Shown: positions 57,967-64,000 of the stretch, piece after piece
Position numbering within the stretch: position 1 is the stretch's first letter
How the letters are laid out: each line of letters begins with the position of its first letter
Assembly: GCA_033297075.1 (NCBI GenBank)
Contig: MU858102.1
Coordinates: 140,462 to 204,461 of the forward strand
Length of the DNA stretch: 64,000 nucleotides
Origin: Rhypophila decipiens
Taxonomy: Eukaryota; Ascomycota; Sordariomycetes; Sordariales; Naviculisporaceae
Direction of reading: 5' to 3'
Notes under the pieces: generated by a model
Seen by the model: the letters and a program-made list of their open reading frames with translations, nothing else
What the model was told of the DNA's origin: nothing
Database searches by the model: none
Translations under genes and position numbers: made by a program

Positions 57967-60029
57967 CTAGTAGTTGCCACGTTGTGGGGAAGCCCCTGTC
58001 TCTAGCACCCTAATTCCATGCCAGGACAGAGGAAAAGAAAAAAGAAAATGGAGTACGAGACTTGACCAGGAGGACTCGTAATATATCCATCCGCTGGAAG
58101 CCTCTCGCTTGACGCGCCCGCCGTCGTCCTGGTCGAGTTCGAGGTAGTATTCCAACCGGGTAGAGGCTTCAGGAGAAGCGGCCAATGTCCTCCGCCGTTG
58201 GTCCGCATCCCCGTCCTTCGCTTGCCACATGATCCAGAGTGTCGTGATGGAATAATATAGGCAGAATATCATCGTGATGGTGCTTACACTGATAAAGACC
58301 CATCCTGCCCAGGGCAAAATGACCAATCGAGTACTGGATTTTCCGCCTTGGGCCGATGTCAAGAACATACCTGGATATTGTAGGTAATCGGCGGGAGGGA
58401 GGGTGATCATGGTAGGAGACAATATGCTTCCAGCAATGGTGGTGGGTCCTTGTGTACTGTGAGCGAGTTCCACACAACTGTCTAGAGCGAACTTCACACA
58501 GTTGTCCAATATAAAGGGAGTCGGCAAGGATTCCAAGGCCGAAGCAGATTCCTCGTGAGCTGGCAAGCGTTGCACATTCGGGAGGGGATCCGGAATATGG
58601 GCAGCTTGATTCCGGTCTTGTCCATATTCACTGGCATTACTCTTCCGTTGGTCAATCAGGGTAAACACGGCTCTCATACTGTGCAGATAATTGGACGCGT
58701 CAGTCGGCAATAGCGATGGCGTCGACTTCGGGGTCAAGTCCAGGATCTTCCAGTTCCTTGTATCGTATACGGTAGTCGTTAGAACAGAATACGTCGTTCT
58801 GTTGGAGATATAAGTCCACTGCGTTGGCCTTCCAAGAAGTGAGGCAGACCAGCCGAAACCTGCCCGGAAAATAGATGCGCTGGTAAGCAAAAGCCTGGAT
58901 CAAGAGGTTGTGAAAGACGAAATGAGCATGGTGAGTGACATACCTGTGATGACGGAGTCTCCGAACTGCTTCACACAATAAACCATCGCACTTGTCGGCA
59001 CCAACACGAAACAGTCCGAATCCAAATCGAAGTGCCATGATTTCATGTCCAAGTCTCGAAACTCAACGACATATCCCGGGGCATCAGTAATCCTAATCGT
59101 ATCTGGATTGAAATATCCCTCTAGGAGAGCTGAACCGATGATAGGCTCCTGAGCTGTAGCCAAAGTCCTTATAGAACTCAGGTCCCCGGGCAGGATATAT
59201 GATGTGCAGCCTGTGACGCAGCTATCGAGCGCCCATTCGATGGCATTTGGAGCGTCGTTGAGATAGCGCGAGAGGTCACCGGGAGAATATGCATAATGAC
59301 TCGGAGCTGATCGGTTGAATGGTGTGATAGGAAAATAAGGGAAATCAACCCCAGTCTGGCCGTAAACCCATATTTCTTGAGTTGTAGGAATAAAGTAGTA
59401 TTCCAACGAGGCTCGGACTATGACATGGTCAATTAGGATCAGCTAACTGCATAGAGATTCGTAACCTTGAGAAAATGCAACTTACATTTCAGTATTGACC
59501 CGAAAAGAAGGATTGCTACGGGTAATGCCAGACGAAGAAAAGACTCGGAACTATGCAATTTGTTAGTAATCCAGACCATGAGATTTGGGACCCGGAGTTC
59601 TTACAAGCGTGCCCATCCCTGGGATGAGAGGAGCGAGCCTAAGTTTGTTTTTTTACTTTTCCCAGGGACACATATCTGTAACATGGGTCCGTATTGTCGT
59701 TGGGCCAAAATTTGTCTCGTACTGTTTATCATGTATTCCGCCAACGTCCTGAGGCTGAGAGCAAAGAAGTGAGAGATCAATGATAGAACATAATTAGTTG
59801 TTGACGCATCCCACCAGGGCCTCGAGTCGAGCGAGGTGCAGCATGTGCTAGATTGGATGGTGTTGTGTACCAAAAGAACTAGACAGATGTAGGCCGCAAA
59901 TGAAAAAGAGGATAGAATGAAAAGCTTTCTGAACATCCAAGGGTTCTTTGCAGTGGTGATTAGTCGTCCAGAAGTACAAGAGGTGTCGGAGTTATGCATG
60001 ATTCTGGATATGTTTGACATTGTCCCCAT
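57967..60029 (-). CDS. Multi-pass fungal membrane protein of unknown function
   Basis: Exons 60029-59605, 59550-59486, 59417-58944 and 58859-57967 give about 618 aa. The N-terminal part has helices FILSSFSFAAYICLVLL and NYVLSLISHFFALSLRTLAE; exon 2 encodes another (RLALPVAILLFGSIL). A large, probably extracellular region follows with many Tyr, Asp and Cys (CVTGCTSY, CVKFALDSCVEL), then a helix WAGWVFISVSTITMIFCLYY and a cytosolic part. Intron 3 is set by phase: GTATGT donor to a CGGGCAG acceptor, giving DSVITGFGWSASLLGRP. The start is uncertain, because the frame is open upstream into the trypsin-like relic; 60029 is a Met preceding the membrane part. The C-terminus after 58070 could use another intron. 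This shape is common in Sordariomycetes, with no known role. Confidence 0.6.
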
Positions 60030-61682
60030 TGCGACGATGTCGCGTCCGGGTTTGAGTGTATCGCCACGATCGGGAGTAGCATCTTGAATCCCAGTCTCGT
60101 GCCCACAGGGCTGTATTTGCATTACAGCGTCCCTGGGACCATCGATGAATTCCAAACGAATTCTACCCTTGAAAACACGGTGTATATCACCAAATGTGTC
60201 ACGGGCATGAACCGCATACGCTGTTTTTGCCGAAACACAGCCGCTTGTGATATGACCGTAGAAATCGCCGGATTCTGCATCAACTATGATGCTGCCCGAG
60301 TCGCCGTATGCGAGTGGGCCATCCAGACGGACGACATGTAGTGACTGGAATCTGATGCTTCAGGCTTCAGTAGGTACGTGTTTCCAGATATAATGAGCCC
60401 ACTTGTCACATCACCTGAGCTAGTGACTGCGTATATGCGTGTTTGACTTCCTAGTTTTGGCGTTGAGATTTGGCGTATATGAAGAGCCTTGGTTGTCGTC
60501 CCAAGTCCAGGTACTTTGATTATATTGGCGGAACGTTTTTCAGTTGATGTCAGTGTTTTGATAGCAACCAAGGCGTAGTCCAATTGTGACCGGTCATCGT
60601 CTTGCGAGCGGAAGGCCAGACTTCCCACGTCGACCAGTTCTCGAGAGTCAGCGTGAAATTCTTTGCTGTTGGCATGCTCGTGGGATTTCGAAGGCATGGC
60701 CCAGGCCTGGCTTGTCACCTCGGCGGGAGGCTCCGGGGCAGAAAATATCGAGTCCTTGTCCAAAAGGTCATCTTCATCGCCACAGAAAGACCGACTCGCA
60801 AAGCTCAGACGGCCATCCATATCCTCCGGGGCCTCGACGACCTCGTCTTCGCTTTCGCTTTGGGCTATCAAAAGAGCAGGCATCATCTTCATCGTCCGGG
60901 GTTGTTGATTCCGAATCCTCTTTAGCATGATCATGGCTGAACAGGTGGCCTGCAGTCAACTGGTGATATTCGTCCTTCTCATTGATATAGAGAATCAAGC
61001 CGCCAGTAGCATATCTTGAAGTTGTAGATGCCAGGACCAATGGGCGGGCGACGACAGGAGCAGCTGTTGTAGAGAGGAGCACAGGCTTGCCGTGAGAGTC
61101 GAAATGATGATTGTCGTTCGTACTAGGTATTGTGTTGGATGCCAATGGATGTACTGGCGTCGGGTGTCCCAAGGGGCGAGGAAACCGGCCAAAGCTGAAA
61201 GAAGGGTGGTCTTTGGTCATCAGAGTGCTGGTTTTGAGGGCTTTCTTCGCTTTTTTCCCAATGCTCACATCGGAGCAGATGACAGCAATCATTGGTGTTG
61301 AAGACTCCTTGGTTTTGCCGACCATGTACACCCGCATGTACAGGTCAGCTTCGCCCCTGTCGATATTCCTCATGATCGTGCCAACGTAAGGCATGATCTT
61401 CTTCTCAAAGTGCTCGAGCGCGATGCCACAGGTAATCCATGCTTTCTGTCGCCCGAGAATTGTGGTGCGAATCTCATCCCCACAGCAACTTTCATCGAAG
61501 ATAGTGGTCCCCTCGTTGGTCGAGGCTCGGAGGAGGAAGAAGAGGAGGCCATCACCATGAGCCAGTATGAAGTATTCGGGCTGACAACGTACGGATAGTT
61601 GTGAAGTTTCGGGAGGGACTTGTAGAAACAGGACATTGACCAGTTTCATTTTTGGAAGAGTTGGCGTTGTTGACCAACACAT
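60030..61682 (-). pseudogene. Trypsin-like serine protease-type protein broken by two frameshifts
   Basis: Three minus-strand frames together spell one protein. The first (to about 60860) ends in ...QLTAGHLFSHDHA, a trypsin-like TAGH His motif. At the AAA run near 60859-60861 an extra base shifts to a second frame (SESEDEVVEAPEDMDG, then SQLDYALVAIK with the Asp position). Near 60341-60356 a further shift leads to a third frame with LAYGDSGSIIVD, the GDSG Ser motif, and GHITSGCVSAKTAYAVHA. All three catalytic motifs are thus present in order but out of frame with each other. The N-terminus is unclear: the frame has no ATG before about 61682, and a donor-like GTATGC lies there. The third frame runs without stop into the membrane-protein gene. 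No small intron can repair either break. Confidence 0.65.
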
Positions 61683-62123
61683 GCATACCTTAGCTACATC
61701 ATGTACCGACGTATGTGGCTTTGGTGCAGGGCCGTCCCGCCAACCAGATCGTTTCGAACTCGTGCCCGCCAATATGAATGGTGGCGGTGTACGCCCGACT
61801 GATGTGGTTCACCGCGTTCTCGGGGACTTGATTGGGCTGACACCTGCTGTCGTCGGCCGGTGCTGTCGTCGGCCGGTGCTGTCGTCGGCCGGTGCTGTCG
61901 TCGGCCGGTGTAGCCTTGCTGTCCAGGATTCCAGACCGCTGCCAAGTTTACTTGATGCTTGGGGGTTTTTGGGTATGTCAGGGGAAGGAAGGGGAAGGAA
62001 GGGCAATATTTCAATCATACTCATGACCTAATCCGCTCTATATAGTGGGCATTTGCATGGTCCGGAATCCCACTATCCCTTGACATCTGTCAGCATTTAC
62101 CATCGGGAAGGAGGCTTGAAAGA
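61683..62123. other. Short intergenic region with tandem repeat
   Basis: It contains the 16-bp tandem repeat at 61845-61908 and the probable promoters of the two diverging broken genes. No gene is recognised. Confidence 0.45.
61845..61908 (+). repeat. 16-bp tandem repeat, four perfect copies
   Basis: The unit TGCTGTCGTCGGCCGG is repeated exactly four times. It is GC-rich and contains the palindrome CGGCCG. The perfect identity implies recent expansion. Confidence 0.95.
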
Positions 62124-63210
62124 ATGACTGCTTCTGGACCGACCTCTGCGGATATCGACGGATTGATCTCGGCACTCTGGGGACCGGTCTCCAGCAACAG
62201 AACGTTGGTCAATGGCGACGCGTTCTCCACCCTCAGCCATATGGCCTACCACTGGTATTACCACAATCAATGGGCTCAAATCGTCGACCACGGACAATGG
62301 GTGGCCCTCAAAACACCGCAAGACATGAATCAGCTGGTGCAGCAGCTAGCTGAAGATAAAGATTACAGCGACATCATGCTCTTTGTGAAACACAGACTCC
62401 AAAGTGCTACGAGTGGAGGAATGCGAGGCATCGATTAACCTTGCTGCGCGCTTGTTGCTCATGCTCCGGTTCGGCGTGGTCAAATTCGAGCGCCTTCCGC
62501 GAAGATACCTAGTCTGGACGGAAGGATCGTTGAAAGAGATGGTCGATAGCCACTTTAGTCGGCGCTGCGTTTTGAGCTGCGATCGAGTTAAACTCCCCAA
62601 GTCTTTCAATTCATGGAGCGTCGAGACCATTGGGGGCATCAAGATCGTGTTCACCAACAACCTAGCGGACCACTTGCTGCTGGTGGACGATGACACCCGT
62701 GTCCTCATATTCCACCATGTGTCCTTCCTCGAGTGCCACAGGGTATCTAGGTGAGTACACTGACTTCCTTCTGCCACAAACCGAGACACTCTTGACAGCA
62801 AAAACTCGCTCCTGCCCCCCGAGTTAGCAAAAGAAACACTCGATACACTGGCGCTGTTGTTCCCCATCACCAAGATGCGCGCCGAGTCGTCATGGTTCCG
62901 TCGCAAGACTTGCTTGAGGCCCGAACCTTCGACTACCCCAATCGACGAGCGCCTGTTGCATTGTGGCTCCTTACAGACAGAGGAGCGTCAAATTGAGCGC
63001 TTCTATTACTGGCGAGACCGTCTCGTCATCCTCAAGCAAGCCTACGACGATGCGACTCCCACTCTGAGTCCCATAAGATGGTGGCGCGACAGACGGAACG
63101 GCCCCCAGTGGTGCACATTCTGGGTAGCGACGCTGGTGCTTTTAATAACTTCTGTTCTTGGCGTGGTTCAATGCGTTCTTACTGGTATTCAGACGTTCAA
63201 GAATGGATAG
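62124..63210 (+). pseudogene. Fungal protein with C-terminal membrane anchor, one apparent frameshift
   Basis: From ATG 62124 the first frame reads MTASGPTSADIDGLISALWG ... DYSDIMLFVKHRL and would stop at 62438. Coding continues in another frame from about 62395 (KVLRVEECEASINLAARLLL), consistent with one extra base beside the CCAAAG at about 62399. That frame leads to an intron (62751-62798; GTGAGT donor, TTGACAG acceptor) and a second exon, 62799-63210, with FYYWRDRLVILKQAYDDATP, WWRDRRNGPQWCTFWVATL and a final hydrophobic span. This C-terminal arrangement is common in uncharacterised ascomycete proteins. Without the shift the product would be about 360 aa. As written only 104 aa are made. 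Confidence 0.65.
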
Positions 63211-63384
63211 GATCTGATAGGCCAAGGTGTGACACATCATATACAGGCAAAATGTGAAAATGGATTCTGTTCCCAAGGAATTGAAGAGAGAAAAGAGACC
63301 GTTTGAGAAACGGAAAAAGGGGTAAAGCACAAAGGAGGAGCAAAAAGATATCTCGGGTGATATGTCACCTTTGGTAGCAAATCA

Positions 63385-63471
63385 CGATCAGGATGGGACT
63401 CGAACCCACAACCTCAGTCTTGGAACTTCCTGATATAGGAGGACCACACGCTACCATTGCGCCACCTGACC
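63385..63471 (-). tRNA. tRNA-Arg (anticodon CCU) with a 15-nt intron
   Basis: Minus strand, 87 nt. The acceptor stem GGTCAGG pairs with CCTGATC (one G-U); D arm GCGC-AATGGTA-GCGT; anticodon stem TGGTC with GACTG (two G-U pairs); loop CTCCTA-A with anticodon CCT; T arm GTGGG-TTCGAGT-CCCAT. A 15-nt intron sits one base 3' of the anticodon, the usual place. Without it the tRNA is 72 nt plus CCA. It reads AGG codons. Confidence 0.85.
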
Positions 63472-64000
63472 CGCTTTTGTTTGATGTGAGGAGCTGCTCA
63501 GTTCCTGCTTATGTGGTTGGGTTCGGTGCTGTGGTGATGTTGGGCTCAAAGTTTGTTTTTCTGGGTGGAGCAAAGGCAGAAGTGGAAAAGGGGGTGTGGA
63601 GATCACAGAGTCCAACCCTAACCCACCAGCAGTCCCACTGGCGGGTCCATTGACTCCTGACGGTATCTGGGGCAACGGAGGTCAAACAAATAACTCATAT
63701 AAGCTGTGGAACAGGGGTGAATATCGACAGTATATAGCATCAAAAGATGGAATACAAGCCTGTTTGTCTTGATTCACACCCGATCGACGTCTTTATTATG
63801 CCCTTCTGTACTCCTTTTTCCACTACTTCAACAGAGGGGTCATAGTCATTGCCCTGGTTACTTGCTAGAAGTGGCATTGATTCCACACTCCCTTCGTCCA
63901 TCCAAGTAATATCGTTTCGAGGGAAATTTTCCTCCGATTTTGGCCGCGTCTAAGGCGTCTTTTTAACAATACTAAACCCGCCCCCACCCGGCTATATACC
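63472..64000. other. Right end, no gene recognised
   Basis: The upstream flank of the tRNA gene; no supported coding region reaches the window edge. Confidence 0.45.

Noticed and set aside
57756..57980. 74-codon minus-strand frame with one hydrophobic span
   Set aside because: Overlaps the end of the membrane-protein gene, has no recognisable family or splice partners; noted only as a possible alternative end.
60774..60934. Programmed ribosomal frameshift in the trypsin-like gene
   Set aside because: Two shifts and a third frame would be needed; no slippery site with downstream structure was recognised, and the same kind of break occurs in unrelated accessory genes.
1..64000. Secondary-metabolite cluster or CRISPR array
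   Set aside because: No polyketide synthase, peptide synthetase or terpene synthase is present, and no spaced direct repeats of CRISPR type; the genome is eukaryotic.

Overview
The window is nuclear DNA of a filamentous ascomycete (Pezizomycotina, probably a Sordariomycete). Genes carry short introns of about 50-110 bp with GTATGT/GTAAGT/GTGAGT donors and CTAAC-type branch points. Families typical of these fungi are present: a rhodopsin-like seven-helix protein, a CVNH lectin, a NACHT-type STAND protein, a Zn2Cys6 regulator and small cysteine-rich secreted proteins. No species can be named from the sequence. Every splice model was built by reading donor and acceptor sites and checking that the reading phase closes; none is backed by transcripts.

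Left part (1-21 kb) is accessory in character: a 786-aa unknown protein; a head-to-head pair of secreted 18-cysteine paralogues (4637-7060); a PD-(D/E)XK nuclease-like protein (7896-9356); an unrecognised protein (11577-12786); two cysteine-rich exons on opposite strands (13.07-13.51 kb); an unrecognised protein (14900-16247); a secreted CVNH lectin with a Kex2-type propeptide and a probable GC-AG intron (16694-17411); and a NACHT STAND protein broken by a one-base frameshift (18629-20992).

Middle part (21-48.5 kb) is nutrient handling and regulation: a secreted M28 aminopeptidase, a DUR3-type urea transporter divergent from an NtaA-type flavin monooxygenase, a membrane-anchored pepsin-like protein lacking both catalytic aspartates, a transcription factor joining Zn2Cys6, homeodomain and C2H2-like modules, an MFS transporter of the monocarboxylate-permease type, a rhodopsin-like membrane protein with an 18-nt exon, and a KUP/HAK potassium transporter. 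A decayed gene lies at 36.0-37.7 kb.

Right part starts with housekeeping genes: DBP3 (ribosome biogenesis helicase), RFT1 (ER lipid-linked oligosaccharide protein) and a Nit2-type amidohydrolase sharing a 263-bp promoter with RFT1. It then returns to accessory content: a 6-cysteine secreted protein, a multi-pass membrane protein, a trypsin-like gene with two frameshifts, another frameshifted membrane-anchored gene, and an intron-bearing tRNA-Arg(CCU) at the right end. Four apparent single-base indels fall in otherwise well-preserved accessory genes, so real pseudogenisation and consensus error both need to be considered.
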